Position numbers and translations under genes: made by a program. Positions 9,049-17,988 of a stretch of DNA of 64,000 nucleotides are shown here, one piece after another. The stretch is taken from contig NZ_CP152002.1 of the NCBI RefSeq assembly GCF_038595055.1, positions 1,346,501 to 1,410,500 of the forward strand. The letters are read 5' to 3'. Each line of letters starts with the position of its first letter. Position 1 is the stretch's first letter. A model generated the notes under the pieces. It did no database searches. It saw nothing but the letters and a program-made list of their open reading frames with translations, and had not been told where the DNA came from. Source of the DNA: Paenibacillus sp. FSL R7-0345. Its GTDB lineage: Bacteria > Bacillota > Bacilli > Paenibacillales > Paenibacillaceae.

Positions 9049-10113
9049 ATGAAAATATTCAGTCTGGGCATCGAGCAGCTGACGATTAATGAGATCAAGC
9101 TGGCCGGATTTACGGTTATTACGCAAAATGTTTTGCCTGAGCCAGCGCAAGCCGCAGGCCATCTGCTGCTGGTAACAAGTGAACAGGTGCCTGTTTCCGT
9201 TTTAGCTGAACTAAGCCGCCAATACACACAGTCTACGATCCTCTACCTGTATCTGCAAAGAGGGGTGCACGGCTATCAGGCCATTCATATGCTATGCGAA
9301 GGTCTGGGGATATTCTTTGTACCCCCGCGTTCTACAGCACCGGCAATTATCGAAAAGCTGCGTTACATCGTAGAGGAGGAGCGTGTGGAACGCGGCAATC
9401 TGGTCGGTTTTTTCGGTTCAGGTCCGGGAATCGGCTGTACCAGTGTCGCCAGGCTGTTTGCCAGACGGATTGCTGCAGCAGGGTTTCGTGTGATTTTGCT
9501 GGGACTGGACCTGTATGATCCCGGCTATGACCGTAAAACGGCAATCAGTCTCGACAGACTGCGGCCGCGGATCACCGGTAAAATGCTTCACGGCGAGGAT
9601 TTCGAAGGGCTGGTTAAGCAGGACGGATATGTTTATCTGCCCGGAAACTTTGACTATTTGAGCGTCCATGATTATCAGGAGGAGGAGATTGCCTACTTGC
9701 TGGAAGAAGCACGTGTGCATGCAGATGTGGTGGTGGCTGACTTTGGATCGATTCCCGAAAGCGCCGCATGGTATACCGGAATGCAAAAATCAGCACTGCG
9801 CATGATGGTTACACATCCGAGGCACGAATACAGGCTGCAGTCGCTTATGGAGCTGGCCGGGCATATGGATCTGCAGCCGCAGGATTTTCAGTGGATCATC
9901 AACCGCAGCAATGTAGAGGAAATGACCTCACCCAAAAATCTGGCCCTGCGCTTTGGCTGTGAAATTCTGCTTGAGCTGCCGCACTATCAGCCGCTGCTGG
10001 ACACCCTGCCTTTAGGGAAAAAAGAGCTTCAGCAGACGGACGATAAGGTTCATGCCCTGCTGGTGTCACTGGGGCTTGCCCTGGAAGTTCGGAAGAAGGG
10101 GATCTTTCAATGA
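9049..10113 (+). CDS. TadZ/CpaE-like atypical P-loop protein
   Basis: 354 residues. An N-terminal receiver-like part (1-110) precedes a MinD/ParA-type domain. The P-loop at about residue 121 reads GSGPGIGCTS: the glycines and the final Thr/Ser are kept, but the expected Lys is replaced by Cys. The Walker B strand is VVVADFGSIP near residue 227. TadZ proteins position the pilus machinery at the cell pole and are known to include atypical ATPases, so loss of the Lys fits a localising rather than hydrolysing role. The gene overlaps cpaF by ATGA, indicating translational coupling. Confidence 0.75.
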   Translation: MKIFSLGIEQLTINEIKLAGFTVITQNVLPEPAQAAGHLLLVTSEQVPVSVLAELSRQYTQSTILYLYLQRGVHGYQAIHMLCEGLGIFFVPPRSTAPAIIEKLRYIVEEERVERGNLVGFFGSGPGIGCTSVARLFARRIAAAGFRVILLGLDLYDPGYDRKTAISLDRLRPRITGKMLHGEDFEGLVKQDGYVYLPGNFDYLSVHDYQEEEIAYLLEEARVHADVVVADFGSIPESAAWYTGMQKSALRMMVTHPRHEYRLQSLMELAGHMDLQPQDFQWIINRSNVEEMTSPKNLALRFGCEILLELPHYQPLLDTLPLGKKELQQTDDKVHALLVSLGLALEVRKKGIFQ

Positions 10114-11687
10114 TTGAATACCGCGAGGAAATGTGGCAGAAGCCGCGCAGGCTGAGCGGACAGCGGTATGTCAGGCCCGGAGGGCTAAATCAGCACCCGC
10201 AGGAAAATGAGCTGTCGTTCATTCAGCCAGATGATTGTCCAGATGATATATTGCCGGCAGTCCGGCCCCTCTTTTCCCTGAAGCAGAGTGTGCTGCGAAC
10301 CAGTAAGCCCGGGAAAGAAGATTTCTATGCTTTTTTGCAAAAGATGAAGCAGGATATGAATGCCGGACTGGAGCGGGAGGAGGACGGCTATTTCGAGCTG
10401 AATGCCAAGGCGCTGATTGGTGATCCGCAGGCGGTAAGCTTTTTCATGAATGAAATTGAAAAATATTTACGCAAAACCCCGTTTACCGGCCATGTGCCGG
10501 AGGCTTACGGTACTGCGGCAGAGGCTCTTTTCCACGAATGGAAGGGGTTTGGTCCGGCCTACCGCTGGTTTACAGATAGAGCCTACAGTGAATCGACCGG
10601 ACTGCAGATGATCGGGCGGCAGATCTTTTACAATCACCGCGGCAAATTTGTAGCTTATCCGTATGATATGCCCTCGCTGGACCGGGTAGAGCAGCTCAAG
10701 CGATCTCTCCTCAAAAGCGATCCGAACAAAAAGCTCAATAAAGATAACCCTTCGGTAGAGTTCAAAATGGATGATCCGCTGTGGCCCGGCCGGTTCATCC
10801 GGCTCGCAATCTGGGTATCGCCCAGGGTGTGGGACGGATTTACGACCATTTCCATGCGGCGCCAGGTGGTGGAGTTTCTTGATCTGGAGGATCAGGCGGG
10901 AACAGAATGTATCCCGGCGGAAGCCATTGAGCTGATCCGGGCACTGGCTGGCACGTTCCGTAACACAATCATCGCGGGAGCTGTAGGTTCAGGCAAAACA
11001 ACCTTTGCCAACACGATTGTTGGCGAACAGCTGCTGGGCTCCAGCTCCTGCATGGGTGTGGTGATGATCGAGAAGCATCCGGAGTCGATTCTGCCGTATC
11101 AGATTAAAGGTCACCGGATTATTCCTATTCAGGCTGCCAACGAAGAGCTGATGGAGGTAGGGGTAGAGTCGCTGCGCCATGATCCGAACATCCTCTACAT
11201 GACGGAAATGAGGTATAACGAGTGGGAGTTTTATCTGTGGAGCGGTGAGAAGGGCTATGACGGGATTACGGGGACTTTTCATACGGTGGATTCTGAGGAT
11301 ATTCCATACCAGGGTGCTTTTGCAGTCTCGACACGGATCGGCGGCAGCCTGAAGGGGCATCTGATCTCCGCGCTGAAGTCCTGTGAGCTGGTGTTTATTC
11401 TGGAAAGTGTCCCGGACGGGAAAAAGCGGCTGGCCCGGATCTCCGAGGTGTTTTATGACGAAGAGCGTAATTCGGTATTTGCCAATGATCTGATGCGCTG
11501 GGAGGAGGAGCGGGCAGCCTGGAGCTATAATGACAAGCTGACCGGAAAGCTGATGACCAAAATGAGCAAAAAGAATGCCGCAGCTATGCGCAAGTTCATC
11601 CGGGAACTGGGGCACCTGGCAGCAATGAAGCCGATGGAGGAGCCGCTGAAGGAAAGCCTGAAGTCAAAGATTGTGCTGAACGAATGA
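10110..11687 (+). CDS. CpaF/TadA-type pilus assembly ATPase
   Basis: 525 residues. A type II/IV secretion hexameric ATPase that powers pilus extension (and in Tad systems retraction too). The N-terminal 230 residues form the variable all-alpha/GSPII_E part. Walker A is AGAVGSGKTTFAN near 289-301. The Walker B/Asp box region is altered: where most CpaF proteins have a GE-R-G motif, this one reads YMTEMRYNEWEFYLW near residue 366. The His box GTFHTVDSED follows. The ATG overlaps the stop of the TadZ-like gene by 4 bp. The assignment is firm, but the divergent box suggests a distinct subfamily. Confidence 0.88.
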   Translation: MIEYREEMWQKPRRLSGQRYVRPGGLNQHPQENELSFIQPDDCPDDILPAVRPLFSLKQSVLRTSKPGKEDFYAFLQKMKQDMNAGLEREEDGYFELNAKALIGDPQAVSFFMNEIEKYLRKTPFTGHVPEAYGTAAEALFHEWKGFGPAYRWFTDRAYSESTGLQMIGRQIFYNHRGKFVAYPYDMPSLDRVEQLKRSLLKSDPNKKLNKDNPSVEFKMDDPLWPGRFIRLAIWVSPRVWDGFTTISMRRQVVEFLDLEDQAGTECIPAEAIELIRALAGTFRNTIIAGAVGSGKTTFANTIVGEQLLGSSSCMGVVMIEKHPESILPYQIKGHRIIPIQAANEELMEVGVESLRHDPNILYMTEMRYNEWEFYLWSGEKGYDGITGTFHTVDSEDIPYQGAFAVSTRIGGSLKGHLISALKSCELVFILESVPDGKKRLARISEVFYDEERNSVFANDLMRWEEERAAWSYNDKLTGKLMTKMSKKNAAAMRKFIRELGHLAAMKPMEEPLKESLKSKIVLNE

Positions 11688-11700
11688 GGGGGCGGTAGGC

Positions 11701-12750
11701 GTGGAGCTTGTCTTTTACATCATCCGCCTGGCCCTGCATTTGCTGGTGGTTTATGGCCTATGGCTGATGGTGAAGCCGCTGGTTGAACGGCATTTGCGGC
11801 AGCTTGGGCAGAAAATCGATCTGCAGATGAACCTCAGGAGGAGCCTGCTCCGCAAAAAAGTCAACAAACCAGACAAGCGGATCTGGCTGTACCGGCACTT
11901 GGATGATCTGCTGTATTTTGCACACCGGAGATATGAACCCGGAATCAGTATAATGCGGTTCACGATGCGCACCGTATTCTTATTCGCGGCAGTCTTCCTG
12001 TCCACACTGCTTACGCTTAGGGAGCTGCCTGGCCATATGAGCTTCAGCAATCCTTTTCTGGAAGGGATCAGCTTCGGGGAACGGATGCCGATTGAGGAGG
12101 CCTGGCGTCTTCCGCTGTTTGTATCGGTCATTGCGGCGAGCATTCCGTATCTACGGATGAGATACACCTATGCCCAGCGTAAGGTACGAGGCAGCTACGA
12201 TCTGCTCGACGTGATCAAAATTGCTTCCAAATTCACACACCTGTCGGTGGACAGTATTTTATCGAGGACGGCAGATCATCTGACTGTGGACAATGTGCTG
12301 AAAACTCCGCTGAGACTGCTGGGTGCGGGATTTGCCAATTACAGCAATGAATTCGAATTGAAGGAGGAGGCGATGCGGTTCTCGGGTGCGATTGGCACTA
12401 CTTTTGCCATAGAGTTTGTGTCAGATCTGCTGTATTGCGAAAAAGAGGGCACCCGTCATCTCAAAAGCTCACTCATGATGCTGAACCGCTCGATGGAGCA
12501 GCAGCGCGAGACTATTTTGACGGTAAAAGCAGGCAGCCGGGATGCGATCAGCCTTGGAATTTACGGTAACTTAGTTGTGCTGGTCTCCTCTGTCGGAACC
12601 TTTATGTATATGCTGAAGCCTGACGTCTATTTCAAATTGCAGTTTCAGACAAAGGTGGGGCTTGCCTTTCTAATGGTCATTATTTCCGGGCTGTTTCTTT
12701 CCTTTATTATCAGTACGATTCTTGCCAGGCCCAAACTGGACTACCACTGA
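11701..12750 (+). CDS. TadB-like inner membrane platform protein
   Basis: 349 residues from a GTG start preceded by GAGGGGG. N-terminal helix (LVFYIIRLALHLLVVYGLWL), a pair of helices near 90-160, a cytoplasmic helical GspF-type region around 170-275, and two C-terminal helices (NLVVLVSSVGTFMYML and AFLMVIISGLFLSFIIS). This matches the layout of T2SSF proteins that anchor the ATPase to the membrane. It sits 13 bp after cpaF and 12 bp before the TadC-like gene. Confidence 0.78.
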   Translation: MELVFYIIRLALHLLVVYGLWLMVKPLVERHLRQLGQKIDLQMNLRRSLLRKKVNKPDKRIWLYRHLDDLLYFAHRRYEPGISIMRFTMRTVFLFAAVFLSTLLTLRELPGHMSFSNPFLEGISFGERMPIEEAWRLPLFVSVIAASIPYLRMRYTYAQRKVRGSYDLLDVIKIASKFTHLSVDSILSRTADHLTVDNVLKTPLRLLGAGFANYSNEFELKEEAMRFSGAIGTTFAIEFVSDLLYCEKEGTRHLKSSLMMLNRSMEQQRETILTVKAGSRDAISLGIYGNLVVLVSSVGTFMYMLKPDVYFKLQFQTKVGLAFLMVIISGLFLSFIISTILARPKLDYH

Positions 12751-12762
12751 GGTGTTATAAAG

Positions 12763-13632
12763 ATGGAACGATTATTGCTGTTGGTTGCCGTGTGTGGTGT
12801 TACTTATCTCTCTCTGCTTGTTTTTGTGAGCAGCAGCAGCAAGCAGGAACGTTATGCATTACGGCTGGGAATCAAGTGGACAGCGCTTGGCGAAAAGGTT
12901 CAGAATGCACGGCTGCAGCAGCTGCTGCAATCCAGCGGACTTTCGGTGTCTGCAGGTAAAATCACGATTTTCCGCTATTCGGCGGCACTGTTGTACCTGG
13001 CGGTTCAGGCGGTTGGCGGGTTTGTGCAGGTGGCCCCTTTTTCCAGTACGGACTTGTTGGTAGCTCTTCTAATTCTGATTATCAGCAGCCCGATGCGTTA
13101 CCTGCCGTTTGGCTGGCTGCTTGCCTGGCTGCATCAAAAGACACTGATCCAAAAGGACGGTGAGCTGATCTCCTTCATCCGGCTATATGAAAACAACCGG
13201 CTGCGTAAGCGCGGGTATGTGCAGTTCGGTGCATTTTGCGCAGGGACGGCCAATCAATTTCATTATATCCGGCAGGAGCTGTACGAGCTGTCTGAGCGGG
13301 CGGTGGATGAGGGGACGGAGAAGGCGATTGAATGGTTTTGCGGCGGATTCCCGGCAGGGCATGCTTTTATCAACGATATCCGTTCGATTCTGCTGGCAAC
13401 TGAAGGAATGGACGACGACAACGAGGCTGCTAATTATTTGCGGGAGCAAGGCAAGATTATTACCAAAATCTCCAGTGATCAGTATCTGAAAAAGTGGTCC
13501 TTCATCGGCGACGTTTCCACCATCATCAACGTGATTCCTTCTATCGCTACATTCCTGATGATCGTATCGCTCGCTATGCAGTACATTATGCTGATCAAAG
13601 GTAATTTTAACGGAGTAGGGATGTTTCAGTGA
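12763..13632 (+). CDS. TadC-like inner membrane platform protein
   Basis: 289 residues. An N-terminal helix, two helices around 70-120, a soluble helical segment (LISFIRLYENNRLRKRG onward) and a C-terminal helix (VIPSIATFLMIVSLAMQYIML). The pairing with TadB, the size and the operon position mark it as the second T2SSF-type partner, although its sequence is divergent. The ATG at 12763 has a GAGGTG ribosome site. Confidence 0.7.
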   Translation: MERLLLLVAVCGVTYLSLLVFVSSSSKQERYALRLGIKWTALGEKVQNARLQQLLQSSGLSVSAGKITIFRYSAALLYLAVQAVGGFVQVAPFSSTDLLVALLILIISSPMRYLPFGWLLAWLHQKTLIQKDGELISFIRLYENNRLRKRGYVQFGAFCAGTANQFHYIRQELYELSERAVDEGTEKAIEWFCGGFPAGHAFINDIRSILLATEGMDDDNEAANYLREQGKIITKISSDQYLKKWSFIGDVSTIINVIPSIATFLMIVSLAMQYIMLIKGNFNGVGMFQ

Positions 13633-13725
13633 TACAGGTGTAGCAGCTATGGAGTTATAGTTATGAGGATTTTGTTATATTCAAGCAATGACCAAAAATA
13701 TAAAATAAAAAGGGAGATATTTACA

Positions 13726-13935
13726 ATGAAAAAAGATGCTATTTCGACTGGTTTGTTCATCGCTATCGGGTTCCTTTGTGTGGCCATTGTTATCGCTATC
13801 CTCATTCCCGTAGTCCGCGATGTAGTGGGTGCTGCAGATGACAACAGACCGACGATCCCTGGTGTAAGCATGAGCCGGCCTCTGGAACAACAACCGCTTG
13901 CTGCTGATAGTAGAACGATCCTTCCTTTGGTCTGA
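13726..13935 (+). CDS. Small pilin-like membrane protein, first of a tandem pair
   Basis: 69 residues from the ATG at 13726 (AAGGGAGA ribosome site nine bases upstream); an earlier in-frame ATG has no such site. It begins MKKDAIS, then a long hydrophobic helix TGLFIAIGFLCVAIVIAILIPVV, then a short polar tail rich in Pro and Arg. The following gene has the same opening (MKKDSIS) and the same helix, so they are paralogues. Size and place after TadC fit a major pilin. However, the usual Flp processing site (Gly before a run ending in Glu-Tyr) is absent. It may be an unprocessed or unconventional pilin. Confidence 0.7.
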   Translation: MKKDAISTGLFIAIGFLCVAIVIAILIPVVRDVVGAADDNRPTIPGVSMSRPLEQQPLAADSRTILPLV

Positions 13936-13941
13936 TCCGGT

Positions 13942-14085
13942 ATGAAAAAAGATTCAATTTCAGTTGCCATGTTTTTGGCTATCGGTTTTGTGATTGCGGG
14001 GATTTTTATCGCGGCAGCTACCAATATAATCGGCGGCAGCCAGGATGATATCATCGAACATACCAAGCAAGTTGAGCAGTACTAG
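13942..14085 (+). CDS. Small pilin-like membrane protein, second of a tandem pair
   Basis: 47 residues: MKKDSISVAMFLAIGFVI opens a single membrane helix, followed by a polar tail (GGSQDDIIEHTKQVEQY). It starts 6 bp after the stop of its paralogue, with no strong ribosome site of its own (ATCCGG upstream), so translation may be coupled. The shared MKKD-S/A-IS start and FxAIGF core indicate duplication. The shorter acidic tail suggests the two copies differ in role, for example main subunit and tip or regulator. It is small enough to be missed by routine gene callers. Confidence 0.72.
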   Translation: MKKDSISVAMFLAIGFVIAGIFIAAATNIIGGSQDDIIEHTKQVEQY

Positions 14086-14099
14086 AAGGAGGGACTGAA

Positions 14100-14480
14100 T
14101 TGAAGGAAACGGTCCTCCGGGCTTTGTTCATGTGGCTGGTCTTGTTTATCCTCTTGCAGCCTATTTTTACCTATATTGATTATCTGCTTGATCTGCAGGT
14201 CAAAGCCAACACTTCTTACATCACGCAAAAGGCAGCTACTGAAGGACTGGTTACCAGCTCTATGAAAAATGAGGTTATTGCCAATCTGAAGGCTGTCGGC
14301 TTTCCGGAAGCTTCGATCGTTATTTCAAGCAATACGGAGACGGTACAGGAGCGTAAACAGCGGCTAGACGTGTATATTAAAGCTCCGCGGTTGAATTTGT
14401 TTCCTTACAACTTTTCCAGTGGGTCGCAGCCGGCTCATTATTATGGGCATGGTTCTATCATGAGTGAATATGTAGATTAA
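14100..14480 (+). CDS. TadE-like small membrane-anchored protein
   Basis: 126 residues from a TTG start with an AGAAGGAGGG ribosome site. One N-terminal helix (LRALFMWLVLFILLQPIFTYI) is followed by a soluble domain with a beta strand pattern (ASIVISSNTETVQERKQRLDVYIKAP). The layout resembles minor pseudopilins. I do not recognise a named family. It lies 14 bp after the second micro-pilin gene and 20 bp before the next gene, so it belongs to the Tad operon. Confidence 0.65.
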   Translation: MKETVLRALFMWLVLFILLQPIFTYIDYLLDLQVKANTSYITQKAATEGLVTSSMKNEVIANLKAVGFPEASIVISSNTETVQERKQRLDVYIKAPRLNLFPYNFSSGSQPAHYYGHGSIMSEYVD

Positions 14481-14500
14481 TTGAGGAATGGGTCTGAGCT

Positions 14501-14998
14501 ATGGACTATGTGATTAAACTGGCTTTTGTCCTGCTGATCTTTGTCTACTCCTGGTTTTTTCAGATTCAAAATCAGGAGTGGGACATTCTGCGCAGCATGC
14601 TGAAGGATGCCAACAACATGGCTGTACATGATGCGTCACAGGAGCTTAATGAAGCCGAGCGGGCACGGGGCCGCCTGGTCATTGATCCAGCTGAAGCGTA
14701 CTCCACCTTCCGGCAGACGCTTCAATACAATCTGGGACTTGATGACGGCTTATCCCCACTGGCAGGCAGCAGACTGCAGGATCAGGTGAAGATTGTTAAG
14801 TTCGTTATCGTGGATGATTCCACAGGAGTGACTTTTCCGCTTCTTTATGAAGACAGTGTTTATGGCATTACCAAATACATACAAGGTCCTTCGGTCATCG
14901 CTGTTATCGAGACGCAGCATCCCGTCCTCATTTCACGGTCAAAAGTCCAGGAGGCTATTATCGTACCGGCGGTGCAGGAGTATCGGACGGATGATTAG
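14501..14998 (+). CDS. Membrane-anchored protein of the Tad operon, function unknown
   Basis: 165 residues. An N-terminal helix (YVIKLAFVLLIFVYSWFFQI) precedes an extracytoplasmic domain with a helical part containing ANNMAVHDASQELNEAERARG and a beta-rich end. The motif of an anchored helix followed by an alpha-then-beta body is pilin-like. No recognised family name. It is the last short gene of the Tad run; a 73-bp gap separates it from the exported-protein genes. Confidence 0.6.
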   Translation: MDYVIKLAFVLLIFVYSWFFQIQNQEWDILRSMLKDANNMAVHDASQELNEAERARGRLVIDPAEAYSTFRQTLQYNLGLDDGLSPLAGSRLQDQVKIVKFVIVDDSTGVTFPLLYEDSVYGITKYIQGPSVIAVIETQHPVLISRSKVQEAIIVPAVQEYRTDD

Positions 14999-15071
14999 GT
15001 GAGTGAATTATTAGCGTAGAGTGACTTAGGAATGACTTTGAAATCTAATAACTATTAAAGGAGAGATCAAT

Positions 15072-15695
15072 ATGAAAAAAACGGTTATTAAAACAATTCT
15101 TACAGCGGCAACAGTATCCATGCTTGTCCTGCCTTATAGCGGGGGGGCTGAAGTATTTGCAGCGCAAACTAAACCGGCAGCAACTCCGGCGGCAAAAGCT
15201 ACAGCAGCGCCAATTATGAGAGACAATCTTGCTAAGTATGGGCTGGTTAAGAAAGTTGAACTGCCGGTAACTATTGAAAAAGAAGGGCTTAGTTATACGC
15301 TCGAAAAAATTATGATCTATGAGTCCAGCTCAGCAACGGCCCAATCTCTCATTAAAAAATACGGGTATTACGGGGATAAGAAATATTTTATTTGGACAAA
15401 AATCACGATCCAGAATAATAGTAAGTCAGTTATACAGGTTACTTCAAAAGATTTAAATGAAAAGTGGCAAATGCATTTCGGTGGTGATAAAAGGGCAGTT
15501 ACGGATATGCCCCGAAAATTGTCTTCTAAGTTAAATAGTACAGAGGCAATATGGGACTGGAAACTTAATCCAGATCAAAAGATATCTACTTATCAAGCAT
15601 TCTTATATGATGATGTATTTTCAGAATTTAATATATTTCTTAAATCTAAAAGTGGTTGGGAAGGTATAGAGGTTGCGGTAGGAAAAGGTAAGTAG
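15072..15695 (+). CDS. Exported protein of unknown function
   Basis: 207 residues with a clear Sec signal peptide (MKKTVIKTILTAATVSMLVLP, likely cut after VFA near residue 31), then an Ala/Pro/Lys linker. A beta-rich domain follows, with FIWTKITIQNNSKSVIQV, a pattern reminiscent of DUF4352-type extracellular domains. The GGAGAG ribosome site is eight bases upstream. Base composition is visibly more AT-rich than the Tad genes before it. It is one bp from the next gene and probably co-expressed with it. Function is unknown. Confidence 0.65.
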   Translation: MKKTVIKTILTAATVSMLVLPYSGGAEVFAAQTKPAATPAAKATAAPIMRDNLAKYGLVKKVELPVTIEKEGLSYTLEKIMIYESSSATAQSLIKKYGYYGDKKYFIWTKITIQNNSKSVIQVTSKDLNEKWQMHFGGDKRAVTDMPRKLSSKLNSTEAIWDWKLNPDQKISTYQAFLYDDVFSEFNIFLKSKSGWEGIEVAVGKGK

Positions 15696-15696
15696 G

Positions 15697-17988
15697 ATGA
15701 AAAATATATTAATATGGTTTACTACTTTTATAGTTACTATAGTTATTCTAATTTCACCTATAAATCAGTTTGTTTATGCAGCCGATACTAAGACTACTTC
15801 TGTGGCGATACCTACTAAAACAGGATTGACAGGTTCTGATAATAGTGCCAAGACCTTCATTCTTGATTTACCAAGTGGAGTTAGTGCATCTGCTATCAAA
15901 ACTAATACGTTAAAATATAATGGGAATAATGATTTAATTGGCTCAATTTCAATTGAAAATGGAAAAGTAAAGATTATTCTCAAGGGCAATGCACAGGACA
16001 GAACATATACTGTTACTGGTAAAGATACACTACAGTTACCTGGAAAACCTATCAAGTATGTAAATTTTGAGAGTGTACCCGGAAACTCCATCTGGCGTTA
16101 CTCTGACGGAAGACGCTGGCAAATCAATAATTATATTCCTTCCAGAGATACTAATGAAACCTATGACGTCAAAGCTGCAGATAGCGTAACTCCATCAGAA
16201 CTTCCCCCAGTTACACCAGTAACAACAAAGTCAAGACCCGCAGATCCAAGTACAGCCACATGGTTAACTGATGATGGAACAATCGTCCCTTACAGCAGCA
16301 TTGTACAATCCAGTATTAAACTTGAAACAAAAGGTTTTTTGGAAGATTCAGCAACTGTAGATGTTCAAAACGATCAGGTTATAGTGAAATATTCTATTCC
16401 CTCTAGACGCTTTAGGGCCGAACAAGTGCCAGAACATTTTGATAAGGGGGATTGGGTCGAAGGGCGACTATACTATGTGACTTTGCTCTATAATTATTCC
16501 GCCACCGCCAAACTAACCACCTACAGCTACGCAGGCAACGTTACCTTTGATTATGCCTTGCCGGAGGGTCCTTCGATCAGCGGGTATGTCAATGTCTTAA
16601 AGCCAGATCCCAATCCGTATAAATTTGCTAACGCAGATGTAGAGGTGCAGCTCACCATTACCGGAGATATTGCCAACTATACCGATGTTTCAAATATTTC
16701 GGAGTGGGTGTTTTATGCCAGAGAGGCAGAGAGTACAACCTCTACCACGCAAAAAAGCTATACAAAAACACTGAAAAATACAAGTCAGCCTTTTAAATTT
16801 AAGATACCCGCCTCAAAAATAGCCAGTGTCCCTGATAAATATCAGCAGGAGTACAAGCTGACTGCCATTGCACGATTAATTAATCCTCTAATCACGAAAA
16901 CAGGAAAGATTGAATATTTACCAGTAGAATTAGGTGCCACAGTTGAGGTGTACAAGCATAAACCAAGCATAGAAATGGATCCCGTCCCTCCATCAACTAA
17001 AGGTAAGCCCCCGGTAGCTTCACTCTTTGCTCCGCCCCTTGTTAAAGCGGGAGAGGAGTTTCAGGCAAATGGTTCGGGTTCCTATGATCCGGATGGAGAT
17101 ATTGTGGGCTACTACTTTGAATCGGCTGGCGCTACTTTTGAGGGATATTCATCCACCGGGGCGCAAGCTACGTTATGGTATCCCAATACAAAACTAGGGC
17201 AGAACACAGTAAAGCTAACCGTGTCGGATAAAGATATGTTAACGGACAGTGCAGGAACCTTTGTCTATGTTGTTGAACCGATCCCGGAAGCAAAGCTTGA
17301 AATTAGCGGGACCCTCAAGCAGAACCGCAAGGTTATCATTCAGGATCGGAGTACAAGCCCTAAGCATTATCCGCTGGATTATAACAAGAGTAAGATTACC
17401 ATTAGTGCTGTTCCAGGCTATGGAGGCACGGATGCCGGAATTAAATACAGCGGTTCTTTGTTAGCTACTACATATAAGGAAGTCCTTTTTAAAGAACCAG
17501 GGTTATATAAGGCTACGATTTATGTAGAGAACAAATTGGGATATCGTGCGACAACTGAACAGACCTTTGAGATTGTGCCGGATGATGCCCCAGTCATGTA
17601 CATATCCATTCCAGGGCGTGTTTACCGCGATCCTGCCAACGGAAATAAAGCAGTAGTCAGCATAGACGATTTATCGTATTCCCCGGACGGGGATCACATT
17701 ACCCGGCGGACTTGGGAATACCGGTATGATTCGGACAATGACGGCAGCTTTGCTGATGAAAGCTGGGTTACTTTCAGCGGTGCTAATGAGCATCGGCTGA
17801 ATTTGGTATTAACACAGGTAGGAAAATATGAAATCCGTCATGTTGCATATGAAGGATTCGGCCAGCCTACAATCGAAGCGTATGTTACAGCGGCAGACCG
17901 CCGTTTTGCGGATACAGGCGGGCAGGATCTGGATCAAAAAACAGTGGAAGTGCTTAACCTGGCGCCGGAAGGGGGCTGGGCATGGTGA
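15697..17988 (+). CDS. Large exported PKD-domain protein
   Basis: 763 residues. Signal peptide at 1-28 (IWFTTFIVTIVILISP, cut near VYA). The N-terminal third is AT-rich and contains no motif I can name. From about residue 440 a PKD domain is visible: FQANGSGSYDPDGDIVGYYFE followed by TVKLTVSDKD. At least two more Ig/PKD-like modules follow (SIDDLSYSPDGDHI near 660). The protein stops at VLNLAPEGGWAW, which looks like the opening of a further PKD repeat cut short. It begins 1 bp after the previous gene and overlaps the next by 7 bp. A surface adhesin or pilus-associated role is inferred from neighbours only. Confidence 0.75.
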   Translation: MKNILIWFTTFIVTIVILISPINQFVYAADTKTTSVAIPTKTGLTGSDNSAKTFILDLPSGVSASAIKTNTLKYNGNNDLIGSISIENGKVKIILKGNAQDRTYTVTGKDTLQLPGKPIKYVNFESVPGNSIWRYSDGRRWQINNYIPSRDTNETYDVKAADSVTPSELPPVTPVTTKSRPADPSTATWLTDDGTIVPYSSIVQSSIKLETKGFLEDSATVDVQNDQVIVKYSIPSRRFRAEQVPEHFDKGDWVEGRLYYVTLLYNYSATAKLTTYSYAGNVTFDYALPEGPSISGYVNVLKPDPNPYKFANADVEVQLTITGDIANYTDVSNISEWVFYAREAESTTSTTQKSYTKTLKNTSQPFKFKIPASKIASVPDKYQQEYKLTAIARLINPLITKTGKIEYLPVELGATVEVYKHKPSIEMDPVPPSTKGKPPVASLFAPPLVKAGEEFQANGSGSYDPDGDIVGYYFESAGATFEGYSSTGAQATLWYPNTKLGQNTVKLTVSDKDMLTDSAGTFVYVVEPIPEAKLEISGTLKQNRKVIIQDRSTSPKHYPLDYNKSKITISAVPGYGGTDAGIKYSGSLLATTYKEVLFKEPGLYKATIYVENKLGYRATTEQTFEIVPDDAPVMYISIPGRVYRDPANGNKAVVSIDDLSYSPDGDHITRRTWEYRYDSDNDGSFADESWVTFSGANEHRLNLVLTQVGKYEIRHVAYEGFGQPTIEAYVTAADRRFADTGGQDLDQKTVEVLNLAPEGGWAW

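Noticed and set aside
17940..17988. Frameshift joining the two PKD proteins into one
   Set aside because: The downstream protein has its own ribosome site and a clear signal peptide, so two separate genes are more likely, even though the first ends in what looks like the start of another repeat.
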